A DNA stretch of 64,000 nucleotides from Ancistrus triradiatus (Eukaryota > Chordata > Actinopteri > Siluriformes > Loricariidae). The notes beneath the pieces are model-generated. The model was given only the letters and a program-made list of their open reading frames with translations. It had not been told where the DNA came from and did no database searches. The stretch covers positions 186,001 to 250,000 of the forward strand of contig JAJAGP010000051.1 of NCBI GenBank assembly GCA_025084515.1, written 5' to 3'. The translations under genes and the position numbers were made by a program. Below are positions 31,151 through 43,890 of this stretch, piece by piece. Numbering within the stretch: position 1 is the first letter of the stretch; every line of letters begins with the position of its first letter.

Positions 31151-32174
31151 TTCTCAGTCTAACAGCTTGGGTTGGAAGATACCGTTGGTCCAAGCTGGTT
31201 GCTGGAACGCCAACCAGGAACCTCTTACCAAAAGTCATGCTTTGGGTTTGCCAGTTGATCCAGGCTGTTGAATTTAGTGGCATTCTTTGATTCTATTCCC
31301 TCTGTTGCACTTTCATAAATTACTACACATGGAGAGACCAACTGATCCTCCAATTGTCTAATCACACACCAAAAGGCCTGTGAGTTAGGGCTACACAGAC
31401 ATAAATGTTGTCAAATTAGATCTGACATGTGGGATTTAAGCTTCATAATTGTTTCATTTCCAATGCTCCGAAGTAGAAGGTTTATTTAGGTTTGAGCTCA
31501 AAAGAAAGCAGGAAAATGAAAACCAGTGTTTGCCCTCCAGCACTCACCACTGGCTGAACGCAGTACTGCGCTGCACCTGGGTTCTAAACCTGGACTCCTG
31601 GAATCTTAAATCGATCATTGAATATGCCATAAAATCCATTCAAAACGTAGATACAGTATGTCAGTTTGTATTTAATTATATGTGACCCACATTACAAAAA
31701 TAAAAGCGGCTTTGAAATAGGATAAACATATTATTTAAGTGCTATTACATATAAAGAGAAAGACCCAAAACTATGTACTATTTTAGTCTGAGTAATTTGA
31801 ATCAACATTATTCAGTTCAATACCGAAAACAAATTAAAAGCATACTTTAAAAGACTAATACTAGGTCTTAAATAAAGTGAAAGTTAATAACTACGGATGA
31901 CTAATGGTTATGACTTTTAAAATGATCCAGTTTCAACAGCGCTTGCTTTAAACTGCTATTAAAATAGATGGGTAAGTGATTTCTTCCCCTTTGGTGCCTC
32001 TCCATCCTACTGAGTGCAGCCTGTTAAAAACCTGGTGAAGTTGAAGGTTAATTGGATGGCATTTCTCAGAACATAGTGAGCTCTGAAGTCAAAATACTCC
32101 AAATTTCTGACCAAGCCTACTGCCCGTTGATAGTGGAACTGAATGGATCCAGGAAAAATGAAAAACCTGTCATC
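31151..32174. other. Intergenic, nothing recognised
   Basis: Includes a small imperfect inverted repeat around 31190-31215 (GGTTGCTGG ... CCAACC). No gene evidence. Confidence 0.3.
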
Positions 32175-32350
32175 TCCAGCTCCATATTAGAGACCCCTAA
32201 CAATGCCTTCCACTCTGCTTGGGTTTCCATCAGGTCATCTCACTCCTCTGAGTTGTTTCCCTAATTGTGTTTTTAATTTTGACCCTTGTCTTTGTGTTTG
32301 GATTATCGTCGTCTGTATTCTAACTTAAATAAAACAACTGCCCAGATCAC
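32175..32350 (+). repeat. Possible LTR 3' end
   Basis: TTGTTTCCCTAATTGTG, TTTTGACCCTTGTCTTTGTG, then AAATAAAACAACTGCCCAG. This is the T-rich, poly-A-signal layout of fish LTR ends. No partner. Weak. Confidence 0.25.
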
Positions 32351-32860
32351 GAGCTTCCTGTCCTTCACGTGTTGAATTTGCATTCATTCAACAACAGAAT
32401 CGGAACTGAGAAGTGACATTATGATTAAAAGGTGAATAAATCAGATCTTAAAGATCACATTTCATAAATCTGGGAGAAATATTCCAGGAAGGAAACCTAA
32501 TTTCAACAGGATCCTGCATATTTACATGTTCTTTATACTATCCACCTGTCAAATATCAAAAGTTCTGTTCAACTGCTCAAACAGTTGGACTGTCTCTTAG
32601 CCAAAACGGAGAGAAAGACTGAGAAGTAGAATATCAAACAAAGTAGGAAAACTTGTTGGAGGCATAGATTAAAGTGCCTGACTCACTTGACAGTATATGG
32701 ATTTATTGAAATATATCACCTCTCCTAAAAAGGCCCTTCAGCACACAAGCATTATCCAAGACTCTCTGAAATCCATATCACATTATTCGTAATGGAGTAG
32801 GAGGCCAGGCCCATAGAGGGGGTAGAGTGCTGAAAACATTATTCAAATCCAGCAGCAGGT
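32351..32860. other. Intergenic, nothing recognised
   Basis: AT-rich unique sequence. Confidence 0.3.
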
Positions 32861-32880
32861 GAGTGTGTGTGTGTGTGTGT
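32861..32880. repeat. GT microsatellite
   Basis: About nine GT units. Confidence 0.85.
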
Positions 32881-32899
32881 GGAGATGAACAATGGGCTG

Positions 32900-33460
32900 T
32901 GTATTTGTTGCTCATTTGGGTTTGGAGAAATCCTGCAAAGTGGTCTGAAGTGTTTTTCTCGCTTTGCCCACACAATCTTTGCATAAGCTTTTCAGTTCCC
33001 ACTTGCAGCGCTCTAATTTACTCAGTGAAGTTACAAGGCTTACATTAGCGCCGGTTTCAGACGAGGCTGAGTTTATCTGTATTAGGAGGGCAGTGGATGT
33101 AACTATGGAGATAGATTTGCGCGCAATTTTGTCAGCAAGTCCTGGGAATAACGTGGTCAAATCTTGTTTTGGATGACATCTATTAAAATGGATTGTGGAG
33201 AGAAAAAAGATGCTTGCTTTGTACAGTAAAGGCAAGAACTCTATCAGCACAGTTACAGTGCATTCCAGTGGCAAACACTTTGCAATTATGTGACATGGTG
33301 ATGGGATCTGGGCATCAACAAACGTGCAAGAAATGTAATCATCTGCTAATAAGTTGATTAGAAAAACACAAAGATGATGATTACTGGGTTCAGAAAATGG
33401 TAATGTGTAGTAATGAGGACACATGCATTGGACAGTCCAGTCACTACTGGAACAAAATGA
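32900..33460. promoter_or_regulatory. Candidate conserved non-coding element
   Basis: Contains CTTTGCCCACACAATC, GCGCTCTAATTTACTC, GATAGATTTGCGCGC and ATCATCTGCTAATAAG. The longest open frame of the window (184 codons, minus, 32912-33466) crosses it, but its translation has no domain, signal peptide or repeat and its start is arbitrary, so a non-coding block is preferred. Inference. Confidence 0.35.
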
Positions 33461-34149
33461 CCCCATGCCAATGTTTCATTATGCATGCCCTCTTTCATAC
33501 GTGTCCATGTCACAGGCACACCACTGGCCATCATTCTCTCATCTTTCGTTGTCAGCGGTTAGAGTCAGGACCGTGTGGCCATCTGCCCATGCCTGAAAAT
33601 AGCGTGTAAGTTCTGTTTGACCGTGAGCAAGATGCCATGCTTAATATTGCACTGGCATCAGCATTCCATTCCAGTGCCAAAGCTCATTAGTACGACGACG
33701 GCTCTGCTCACATGCTGAATTACTGCCTACATGGTCTCGCCTCGCTCGGCTTTCTCCAAAATCCACACAAAACAATGCATTCTCTGCAGTATAATGTACA
33801 AATTAACTTTATGGGTTCATCGTATCATGTGTGACTAATGAATTAACTGGATGTCTTTCAGATGAATATCTTGTTTTTGTTTGGATCTCCTCGTACACGT
33901 TTTCCAGCTTGCTGTGTTGTGTTTAAGCCATTTTGTCCCAACCTTTGGAGGAAGGCCAAGCATGACTGAACTGCTTCAACAATGCAGTGTCTGTGAGCCC
34001 AACATTAGACTTGCATACAATTGGAAAGTGCTCCTAAGAAGGAACTGGACTTGCAAAGATCCACTGTATTGTAATGAGACTGAACTGAAATGGACAGAAT
34101 GACACTGATTGCCAGAATGCCAGTCATTTTGTCCAAATGTCCACACTTC
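33461..34149. other. Intergenic, nothing recognised
   Basis: A 73-codon frame at 33881-34102 is Cys-containing but matches nothing known to me. Confidence 0.3.
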
Positions 34150-34660
34150 CTTTTTTCATCAGAACTCAGTAGATGGAAATTGACCTCCTCCTTGCATCAC
34201 TTTGCGCATGCTGCACACCTGCTGTTTGCTTAGCCATGACCGGAAAATGACAACGGAGGGGGCAAAGAGTGCATTCAAGAGCGACGGACCTGAAATCACT
34301 GCCTTTCTGTAATAATGAGGTGGCCTGGCACAGCAAATGCACTGCAATATGGCAATTTGCAAGCTGCTTATTTGTATTATTAAATTTGCGGCGCACTTGA
34401 ATCTCTCTCGCCGTTCATTATTATTAGGTTTGTTATGCTAATAATGCCGGCACCAATTAAACTGGCTCATTTCCATTCAAATTCAGTCTCGCAGAGAGAC
34501 GCCACGTTTCCTTATAATCCGCCGCAGTGACAGGTGTCAGAATTATACACAAGTGGAAATACAATGCCCATGAGGTGGAAGGGAGCATGGTAATAAATGA
34601 CCAGAGTTTCTGAGCAATAAAAATAGTTCTGTCTTCAGATATGTACCTGAGCAAACGAAA
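34150..34660. promoter_or_regulatory. Candidate conserved non-coding element, strong
   Basis: From about 34190 to 34560: GCACACCTGCTGTTTGC (E-box CACCTG), CTGTAATAATGAGG, GCAATATGGCAATTTGC, TTATTTGTATTATTAAATTTGC, CATTATTATTAGG, ATGCTAATAATGCC and CACCAATTAAAC. It combines high-complexity sequence and clustered homeodomain-like sites with no frame. The left edge meets ordinary AT-rich DNA and the right edge a purine-rich tract. Inference. Confidence 0.45.
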
Positions 34661-34669
34661 TACAGAATG

Positions 34670-35500
34670 TATGTAGAAAGAATTAATAAATAATAATGAA
34701 TGAACAAGATGTTAAAAAAGGAAAGGAAGAACAGACAGAAAAACTAAATTAATTAAAGAAAGAGTAGTAAGAAAGTAATTAGAAAGAATAAATGTTATTA
34801 AAAGCATGAATGTATGAATGAATAAAAAAGCATACATTAAATGATAGAAATTAAAACTGAGAAAAAGAAAAAAATTTACAAAAAAAAGAATAAATTAAAC
34901 ATTTATATCAAACCACGTAAAGAAAGAAAGAAGGGATGAATCGTTGACAGAAATTAAAAACAAAAAAACCCTAAAGAACAATAAATTAATAAATAAAGGG
35001 TGGATAAAAGACAGACAACAAGAATAAATGAATAAAACTGAATCTATACAACTAAATAAACAAAAAAAGACTCAATGAAACAAAAGCAACACATTTTAAA
35101 AATGTTTAAAATGAACAAAAAGAATCAAATACACCAAAATAAAGAGAAATAAAGAACAAAACCATTAGAATGAATATTTGAAGAAAAGAAAGACAGAAAA
35201 AAAGAAAAAGAAAAAAAGAAAACAGGATATTTAGAAAGAAAACCCTGAAGAAATGAATGATGAATAAAAACATTAAAATAGACAACAGAGAATGAAAATA
35301 AAAAATAATTAAGCATAAAGAAAGCAAGAAAATAACAGAAGTATGGAAAACATTTAGCAATAAAATACTGAATGACAGTAAAAAAAAAAAAAAAAAGGAC
35401 AAATGGAACGAAAGACAACAGGAAGAAAATAAAATACTTCAAAAAGAAAGCATGACTGCAACAGAAGAGAAAAAGAAAGATGCAGCACTCAAGTGTCACA
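34670..35500 (+). repeat. Purine-rich low-complexity tract (A/G on plus strand)
   Basis: About 830 bases built of diverged AAAG, AAAT, GAAT and AATAAA units, with almost no pyrimidine runs on the plus strand and an A16-18 run near 35380-35397. The long minus-strand frames (Phe/Leu/Ser-rich, 98 and 124 codons) are only its translation. No transposon signature. Confidence 0.8.
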
Positions 35501-35720
35501 AGCCAGCATGAAGCAAAAGCTGCTCCCTAAAAAGTACTGCAGAGATTGGACTCAAGCCCTCATTCTGACACCCTTGCCCCCAAACCCCGGCGCAGAAGGG
35601 ATGGCCTTATGATTGGTGTCACACATGAAAGGTGATGGAGGAAACCTCATCTGCAGAAGAGCTCGTGATGTTCAGTGCTGAACGAGTGATTTTCCAATCA
35701 GCCCATCAAGGGTCTTAAGT
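35501..35720. promoter_or_regulatory. Possible conserved non-coding element
   Basis: Abrupt return to GC-balanced unique sequence (TTATGATTGGTGTCACAC, TTTTCCAATCAGCCC). Weak inference. Confidence 0.25.
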
Positions 35721-36599
35721 GGGACCTGGCACAGTCTGAGGAGTCTTGTTTTCCCGCCAACAAGGTCACGTGCATCTCTCCAAGAAATCTGCCAGGGCCA
35801 ATAATTACTGTTAGATACATAAAAAGGACTGTTGCAAAGAACTGACCGGTTGTTATGGCCAGACAGCCATGTTTAAACATCTCTGAAATTGGCAAGGCTT
35901 GTAGGATGCTGTTCAGCAGTGTTGAGTACCTGCTGACAGTGTTTAACAGTGGTGAAGTCATGACCAGCCAATGGAGGGGGTGACACAAAAGTGGACAAAA
36001 CAAGTTAGAAAAAATACCTGCCCTCTCCCCTTGATGTTATTCCAGTTACCAGCATCTTACCTGACCCTTATAAAGAGGCATGTCACAAAGTACTGAAGGT
36101 TCCTTGTCCAGTGCTAGACCTTTCAGTTTCATAACGATACCAAAGCTTCTTGACCAGACATTTCTGGACCAGAATTTTTTTTATTTTCCGTTCATTCAGG
36201 CCGATAAAGGTTTCTCATATCTAAGCATGTTAAAACATGGACGTTTAAAATGGGAACAGCATGCCCATGGGGACACCTGTATCTAAGGAGCCCTCTGGTC
36301 AAAATCAATTTTGTATGACAAAGACAGGAGTCCCCCGGAGAAAAAAGGCCCGATGTAATTGACAAGCAATGAGCTGGCCTCTGTCTGAACATGACAGTTG
36401 AGTTAACGCAAGAGACCTCCATGACAGCTGCTCTAAAACACGTCAACGCAAGACGAGAATACACACGGGGAGATCACGTGCTGGGTCTAGACCACCTCGA
36501 GATTCAACTCACCCAATCAGAACCTACAGGAATAAGAACATGAATGTTCTTAGGAGCATCTATAGACACCTCCAAAGGAGCTGGTTCAAGTGCTAAATT
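35721..36599. other. Intergenic, nothing recognised
   Basis: Open frames up to 101 codons without features. A perfect inverted repeat AAGAACAT-GA-ATGTTCTT lies at 36534-36551. Confidence 0.3.
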
Positions 36600-36750
36600 T
36601 CTCCCAAGGCTACTTCCTTGTCATATTTAGGGAGTTTCTTTGCTACGGTCACCCTAGGTTTGCTCAGTTGGGGCTGTGGGCTTAGATATTAGTAAAGCTA
36701 CTTTGAGACAATGCTCCATTGTGAGAAGTGCTAAAAAAATTTATCTGACT
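36600..36750 (+). mobile_element. L2 LINE, 5'-truncated 3' end
   Basis: Only the last 150 bases of an L2: CTCCCAAGGCTACTTCC, GGGAGTTTCTTTGC, CACCCTAGGTTTGCTCA, CTTTGAGACAATGCTCCATTG, TTATCTGACT. It matches the 3' end of the large element ending at 27156 and stops at the same TCTGACT, as expected of target-primed reverse transcription that aborted early. Confidence 0.85.
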
Positions 36751-38422
36751 GTGGGTTCCCTTGTGTTGATAAATGGGGAAGATGGGGCTGATGTATTGGA
36801 GGAAAGGATTTGCTCATTTTAGTAAGTAAGCAAGTGAATCATGCGTTTGCTCTCCACAAATCTGGACTTCAGCGCTGAATGTGTTTCTTTCCGTCTCAAA
36901 CAAGATCTTGTTGCGTTGCAGTGAATTGAGGCGTGCAGAATGAACAAACGGTGCTTGGCTCTGGACTCTGAAAGCACTTTCAAGCATGCCATCAATTTCA
37001 CTCTTTTTTTATTTATTTTGGTTATTCCAGAAGGCCTAAAAAGATTCAACTTGTAGCTACTGTGAAATGGAATGTGGAGGACATAGAGTTATCAAGTGGC
37101 TATCTGATTGAAGTGTTTTACAGTTGCTCTTTCTTGCTTTATATATTTTTTACTTTTTTCTCGCACTCGGTGTCAGAAGTTGTGTTGCTCGACAGCAGTG
37201 CGGCATGTAATTATAAAAGTACCATTGATGGTGCCAGAATGTAAACATAACAGCAGATGAGCTGAGGAGCTGACAAGGCGTTACGCAAATATGTGAAGAA
37301 ACTGGAGTACCCTAGGAAAGCCATGCACATGAATAGAACACAAATTCCACAGAGGGCGCTGGTCAGATCAGGAACAGAACATGTGTCTGGAGCTGTGAGG
37401 CAACAATGCTAAACATTTTACCAAAAATGTGAAACGGGGGAACCTTGGAATTCTTCCCTCGAGCATCAAATGGTCTGTTTGAAATTTTTTTGCCCCCCAA
37501 AAACGTACAAAAAGTCTGACTTTGAACATGGGCATCCCAAATACAACACTCAATGGTGCGATCTTCCAAAGATGATGCATATAATCCAGTCCAGTCCAGA
37601 TAATGCACCAATACAGTATGCCAATCGCCATAAAAAGCATGAGAATACGTACATTATATTATTACGTATAAATATATGATGCCAGTCTAAGGGAGCACTG
37701 TTACAACAAGTTGTGTTACAACAATGGTTGAGCTCATAAACTGGTGCAACCAGCCTGTGATTTATAAGTTATCATAATTACAAGTGGTCACATCGCAAAA
37801 GTGGTTTTATAGGCACATGTTGCTCTATACGATATCTCTGTTTACACTTTCAAGTGCTGTACGCATTTACTCTTTGAGAGACTGTGCGTACACTTTGCAT
37901 ATCATGCAGATGTTGATGGTATAAGCTCTTCAAGAGGTCACTGAAGGGCATACAATTTGTATGCAAATGCCCAAAGCAGATGGCGAGAGCCTCACTGACT
38001 CATGCCTCTGGATCTCCAGATAGGACTGTTAGCCATGCATAGATTTAGATTTGCACTCACAAAGAGCGCTTAGACAGTACAGTACCCGTTTATATTTTAT
38101 TCTTCGGTTGATTTTTACAGGTCCTTAATTTGAAAGAATATAAATGATGGCATATTTGTCCAATTTATGCGTTCATAATAGAAAAGTGGATATATTGATC
38201 ACTTAGCTTTTAGCTAAACAAAATTTTGGCATGTTTGCTACGGTATATTTTTTGGTCTAGCTGTTTTGTGCTTGGTTAGAGGATATCTGCAATGGTACGG
38301 AATTGCGCTTCACAAAAATGATACATCTTTTAAAAAGTGAGTATATTCAGCTGTGTAATTGTGTACTTTGTGGAACTAAAGCCATTGAGACTATATTATT
38401 TAGTAGAAGGTTATGATACTGT
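36751..38422. other. Intergenic, nothing recognised
   Basis: Open frames on both strands up to 90 codons (37363-37640) have no family features. An ATGCAAAT octamer lies at 37961-37968. No repeat recognised. Confidence 0.3.
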
Positions 38423-38770
38423 GGGCAGAAAGTTCTTAAAACTGTGAGAAGTGTGCATACTGGTAGAGGCAGCACACTAACTGAGGGAGGTACTAGGTTT
38501 TGAGAGGAGTGCCTGTTGGAAAACTATAGGCGATATGGACAGAAAGTCCTAGAACCTGTGAGAAAGGTCGCTTTTGATAGGGTCACAACACTAAATAAGG
38601 CAAGAAAGTACTGTAGGTCATTAGAACAGTATATTTTACAGAAGAAAGTGCTAGAAGCTGAACTGTGTGTGGGCAGCACATTATACATAGAAAGAAAGTT
38701 CTAGAAACTGTGAGAATATTGCATGAGGGAGGAGCCTGTATACAGCAATATGGTTGAGAGTACTAGTAAC
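38423..38770. repeat. Diverged tandem array, unit about 100-115 bp
   Basis: At least three copies of a unit starting GGGCAGAAAGTTCTTAAAAC (38423), GGACAGAAAGTCCTAGAACC (38537) and AGAAAGAAAGTTCTAGAAAC (38689), each followed by TGTGAGAA and a GCA/GCAGCACA segment. A partial unit lies at about 38638. Old and degenerate. Confidence 0.65.
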
Positions 38771-39189
38771 TAGTTCTATTTATTTGTAGAATATGTTGCT
38801 TTCCATGTCACCAGATTTGATGGTGGATTTAGCAGTTAGTCTTCATCTTGTTTAGATGGTTCCAGTCTAAACAACAACATATACATTCTACTAATTCTGA
38901 AGCAATAACGTCCAATTCAGTGGCTCTCCATGCTGCTAGTGGGAAGCAGGTGCTTTGACGTATGAGAAGTGTGATTTAATGCCTAACAAACAATAGCCAT
39001 GAGAGGACAATAAACATTTTGTTTAGCAATACTAAAATTCATGAAGTCTTCATTCCAAGTTAGGGACAGAAAACCAGGATTCCTTGCATTTCATCTGAAT
39101 GAAAAGATGGGGGTCAAAGGGAGTGCTTTTTCCATATTGACATAGCATGCTGATTCGGTTTCACCCCCCCTTCTTCCCCTCCCTCCCTT
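38771..39189. other. Intergenic, nothing recognised
   Basis: CT-rich run at 39163-39188, otherwise unique. Confidence 0.3.
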
Positions 39190-40230
39190 AGTGCTTAGCC
39201 ACCACAGCTTCCTCGCTGTAAACGCATTCAATTTGTGGCAAGAGAGATGCCAGGGGCCTGAAATAATCACGCTTGTTCCGAACTCCTTAAGCTCATGTTA
39301 TGACGATGGCAAACTGTCAAGTGTTAAACAGGAAACCATTATAGTCTTTTGGTTTGGAAAATGCACCCATCATTTCATATAGGAGACATACGTATCCCCT
39401 GGCCAAGCACAAACCAGTATCTGTCTGTTTCACTTTCCCAACACATATCTCTTAAAGCACAGAGAAATAAGCAACTATATTGCCTGCTACCAGGGTCATG
39501 GCACCACGCTGGCAGGGCTTCTGATCAGTGCCGGTTTCCTGTCTCTTTCTTTCTCTCAATCTTTCATCGAGGGGTCCGGGGAGTTTGAGCTCAATCCGTG
39601 ATTACAGGGATTAGATTGGCTTAAAACCAAAGGGTGCCCAAACACTTTACTCTGAAGGGCAACACTCATGCAATTTCAAATCTCCCAGGACAGCTTTTTT
39701 CAAATGGCAAGCCTGGGGAGAGAGCTTGGGAGGGGGGTGAAATAAGACCTAGTGTGGAAGAGAAGTGAATTCACTGTAGGCACAGCTAAGTCAACTGTGA
39801 ATAATGTCAGTTGGAGGTGTCTGAGAGAGGGGAATGTTTTGGCACGTGGACAAAAAAACCTGCCCTGTGAGCCCTGGGTGAACTCGAAAAACTCGCATAG
39901 TCAATGATGTGTTCAATTAAAAAAAAAAATTCAGACGCTAATTAGGAGTATTAATTTGATTGGTCATTAAGGAGCAAGAGACTAATCTCCATCAAGCCCC
40001 TGAAAAGCCATTTAGTGCGACTGGTTAAGTGCAATAGAGCAGAATGGAAGATACTCTGCGGCGAAGGACTTTCCCTATGAGAGGATTTCACAGACCAGGG
40101 TTCTGTTTGGAATACACAGTGCGTGACAAAATGACAAAATGCATCGTGAAACGTTGGATTGTGCGTTCCTTTTTATTACGCCCTCTAATGCAATTGCATT
40201 TTTTGTGAGCACCAGGAGGCGCAATCATGC
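39190..40230. promoter_or_regulatory. Candidate conserved non-coding block(s)
   Basis: Two likely cores: 39200-39340 (AATAATCACGCTTGTTCC, GTTATGACG) and 39600-40060 (CACTCATGCAATTTC, CAGACGCTAATTAGGAG, TATTAATTTGATTGGTCATTAAGG). No gene in the interval. Inference. Confidence 0.35.
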
Positions 40231-40512
40231 ATCATGGACACAGTCTCTTATTAAGATTCTTTTGGTTTAAATTTTTATACAAGAAAAGTATACAAACCGT
40301 CAAATTCAAAATCCACATCAGATGAACATCAAATGAGTCCCTGGCTGTAAAAAAAAAATCATAAATTCCTAACATGAACATTTTAAGCTTCTGGCACCCC
40401 TAGGACCAAGCTGTTGGGGTGCAGCGGCCACTAGGCTTATGCATGTATCTTACCAAGCATTTCATCACTGAGGAAGTCAGTGCTGGTCAGTAATCACTGG
40501 CCTTCAAGTATA
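40231..40512. other. Intergenic, nothing recognised
   Basis: Unique sequence. Confidence 0.3.
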
Positions 40513-40650
40513 CAGTGGTGTTTGAAAGTTATTGAACATTTCTTAGATTTTGAAGACACTGGACCTAAAACATTATATTTCACACAAGTTCTACAAGTTT
40601 TTAGGACCCATGGCGATGCATTTGCACTGAGATTTCAGTACTGAAGATGA
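40513..40650 (+). mobile_element. Tc1-like 5' end fragment
   Basis: CAGTGGTGTTTGAAAGTT, TTCTTAGATTTTG, GACCTAAAACATTATATTTCACACAAGTTCT follow, block by block, the 5' end of the Tc1 element at 12550. The insertion begins after TA. The remainder is lost. Confidence 0.6.
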
Positions 40651-43489
40651 AAAAATAAAGAAAAACACGATGAAAATAGCATCTTCACTGAGCAACAGCA
40701 ATTATGAATCTGAATTTTGATCTTTATTTCTGTAGGGCTCCTTGTTTTAGTTAATAAATTAGATTCCTGTTGCTAAAAAGCTTACAAATCAGCTCCAATG
40801 GGTAAATTCTTAGCAGATGCCTGTGATGCTTACGTCTGACTAGTTGGGAAAGGATATCTTAAGAATCTTATAGGAAGAGTCCACATGATTTGTGCAATAT
40901 TGTCGCTCCAAGTTGTATACTTAGTTTCTATTGAACAATAAACCCATAGTTATTGCTACTGAACTAAGAGAGAGTGAGTTCCTGGCTAATCCATGCTGTA
41001 ATCTCATGAGGCTCTCACAACAGCAGTGCAAATGGATTGCTTGAGTTTTTTTTATTGTTTTTGCTTGTTGTGTGGTTTGTGTCTGCTTCCGAGATCCAAT
41101 ATGTATTTATGAAAGGCTAAATCTATTTTAGGACAAGTACAGGAGAAACACTGATCCTTTATCAGGTCTATATTTCGTTACTGAAGCTATAACCAAGACT
41201 AGTGCCTGTTTTAAGTTCTTGACACTCGATGATTCATCTAAACGCATTACGTTTGTGCCTTCATTGCATGTAATGTCCCACAGAGTCTCTCTTTAATATT
41301 ACTTACATCTCTGCGTGAAGCTGGTTTTGCTATGGAACGTGTGACAGTTCCATTAGTGGAAAGTATGCATACATTTCACATGCAAAAATGATTTTGCCAT
41401 TTGCCTGTCAAGCCACTTGAGCATAAAGTCATGCATATGTAGGCCCTGTGTGAGGTGGTGTTTATGTATAATACTTAAATAACAGACAGATCAGACATCA
41501 CACTTTAGGCACCACAGCTTGGAGCCAATCACGATCCACATCACATTCAGATTATTCGAGGTTATGGAAACTACAGAGTTCTTAGAGGCTTATGTAAAGA
41601 TGTGGACACCCCTGTTTAAAGTGCATGCTAGTTAAACAGACATTTAACACAACCTAAAGGAAACAAAGATTGATAATGTCATTTTAATGAACCATTCACA
41701 AGTCCAAGGGCCTACAAAACATAAAAACCCACTACTGGATCTTCTGAACAGTTACCTAAACTTTCACAGCCTATATTTTATGTTTATGGGTTAAAATGTG
41801 CAGAAACTTGCAGAAGTTCTTTTCATTCTGTATATCAGCATGACAATTTGACCAGGTAAGTCAAAGCTTTTGTATAATATTACATTAAATTGTAATGCAT
41901 TAAATTCAGTGGTATATGTTGACATGTTTAGCGCATTTCAAATAAATAGATAAAAATAAGCTATGATATGACTTAACCGATTTAAATGACCAGCAAATGT
42001 TAGCTGTGTGCTAAATTTTCTACATAAAACTTGGTGATTATGGTATATTTTGCCATACTTACTATTAAATGAATAGCTGAATTGCTAAGAATTAATAAAT
42101 TGTCCTCATTTTGGAATGGGGAACTTCAGGGGAGTGCCCACGAGCAGAACCAGAGAAGGTCCCAAAGCGTTAGAGCCTTCCTTATAAACAAGAAACTTTT
42201 TATGTGAATAATACAGTATATCTAAAGTATATTTCCAAATGTCAGTGCGTACTGTGCCTGGAGTGGAATTCAATCCAGAGAGCTCAGGTGCACAGGACGT
42301 AAGCCACAATGCCGGAGTGAAAGTAAAACATAACAAAGACTGGCATCTAAAATGGCGACTGCAATAAAAAGAACTGAATATAAAGCCTCCGATTACAGAA
42401 ACTGAAAACAGATGACAAACAAACTAAGACTGAGATCTATCAAGATCTCCCAAACTCAGTATTAGGCTCAATGTACAAACGCATTCACTTTCATTTACTT
42501 AAAATTTTAATGGATCTCTTTTTTCTCATAAACTCTCTCTGGTCACAAATCAGGCCTTTGAACAACTCAAACCACTTTTTCGCTCAGCTCGTTTCATTTA
42601 AAATCCTTAGCTTTGTCTCATGCTTGGTAACCCAGGCTTCTGAGTCACTGCAGCACTTTGGTGACTCCTCTGTGCAGTTTGTTTATTGTTTAGCTTGCTG
42701 TCACACTTCAATAATTTCACTTTTTTTTACTAGAGCCCTTTTGGGTCTGCTATTTTCATATCTCTGCAGCTGATTACTCGATTGATCCTCTCTTGTCTTC
42801 TCATGCATCTCTTTACCTCTCGTACTTTCGTTATTTCTACTTCCATGTTTGCTTTCACTTTTTTGCACCATGAACCACTCTTAACTTTTGAGGCCAGGGA
42901 ACCATAGATCTGGATTCACCTGGAAATCCCTTCTAAGTTGGGGGTGCCAATGCCCATACACAACTGCAGTCTTTAAGGCCCTTTACACAGCCCTCTACAC
43001 TGGTCCAAGAATTCTGGCAAAGATTTGAAATGCTTAAATAACCCACAACTCAGCTGAGAGTAATTTGCACTGATTAGAGCTGTGCCAGCTCGGGCTGTGC
43101 CTCTGCCGAAGATCTAGCTTAGCACTGTGTGCAGCTTCCTTCCTTGGAACTCTCTGGAGCCTTGCACTTACAAGTTCTTTTAAGTACTCATTCTCATGCT
43201 GTACCGTGGCATTCAATAAAGGAGTGTACTGTGCTCCACCTTCTTCTTTCTAACGGTACAATGATTTGGTTCTTAATTGCTATTATAGAATTGGAACAAG
43301 AACATGGGCTTTCCCAACTGAGATCCACAGATTTTCCTAGATAAAAAGCAGATTATCCTTTATAGATCTTTAATAATTAGTTTTGGTGTGCTTTGTTTTT
43401 CTGAATGTTACTCCAGATCTATAAAAATCTCACCTGTACCTATGTTCTGTCAAATTCAAGAATAGTAACACAGCAATCTGAATGTGTTT
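40651..43489. other. Intergenic, no element recognised
   Basis: About 2.8 kb of AT-rich unique sequence. Open frames up to 100 codons (42471-42773) are without family features. A possible mobile-element trace at 41598-41830 (GTGGACACCCCTGTTT) is too weak to call. Confidence 0.3.
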
Positions 43490-43890
43490 TCTTCTCAGTC
43501 TTTTTGGCTCGTTCCACTGGCAGTCCCACCATGGGAAGCTCAGTGTAATCAGTCTCATTAACTGAGCTCACCTGTTACCTTAACCATGCCAGGACTGATT
43601 AAGGTTCGGCCAGGCATTCAGAGCAGGTCAGCTTGCCAAGCACAAGGAGTCGCTTGATGTGAGAAATCAAGAGTTGGCAGGAATGGTGGCCATCCAGCTC
43701 CGCTAACTGCTGCTGGGAATTAGACAAATCTTTCAAAGTTCCCGAGGAGGCTTCCGAGGTCCCCAACAGAGCCGAAGCAACCTGGAACTCATCAACGCAG
43801 CAGATCGAGGAGAAACAACAGAGTGCGCTTTCTGTTCATTTTTAATTACGAATCAGAGATGACAATGCATCAATGTGATATGACCTGGGA
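43490..43890. promoter_or_regulatory. Candidate conserved non-coding element
   Basis: GTGTAATCAGTCTCATTAACTGAGC, GGACTGATTAAGG, CCATCCAGCTCCGC and CATTTTTAATTACGAATC in unique GC-balanced DNA. Inference. Confidence 0.35.

Noticed and set aside
32912..33466. Longest open frame of the window, 184 codons, minus strand
   Set aside because: No domain, signal peptide, repeats or splice context. It overlaps a CNE-like block, and its length is possible by chance in 64 kb of low-stop sequence.
35106..35499. Two Phe/Leu-rich minus frames resembling membrane proteins
   Set aside because: They are the translation of the purine-rich low-complexity tract.
41598..41830. GTGGACACCCCTGTTT as the end of a mobile element
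   Set aside because: No matching inverted end or body could be found nearby.
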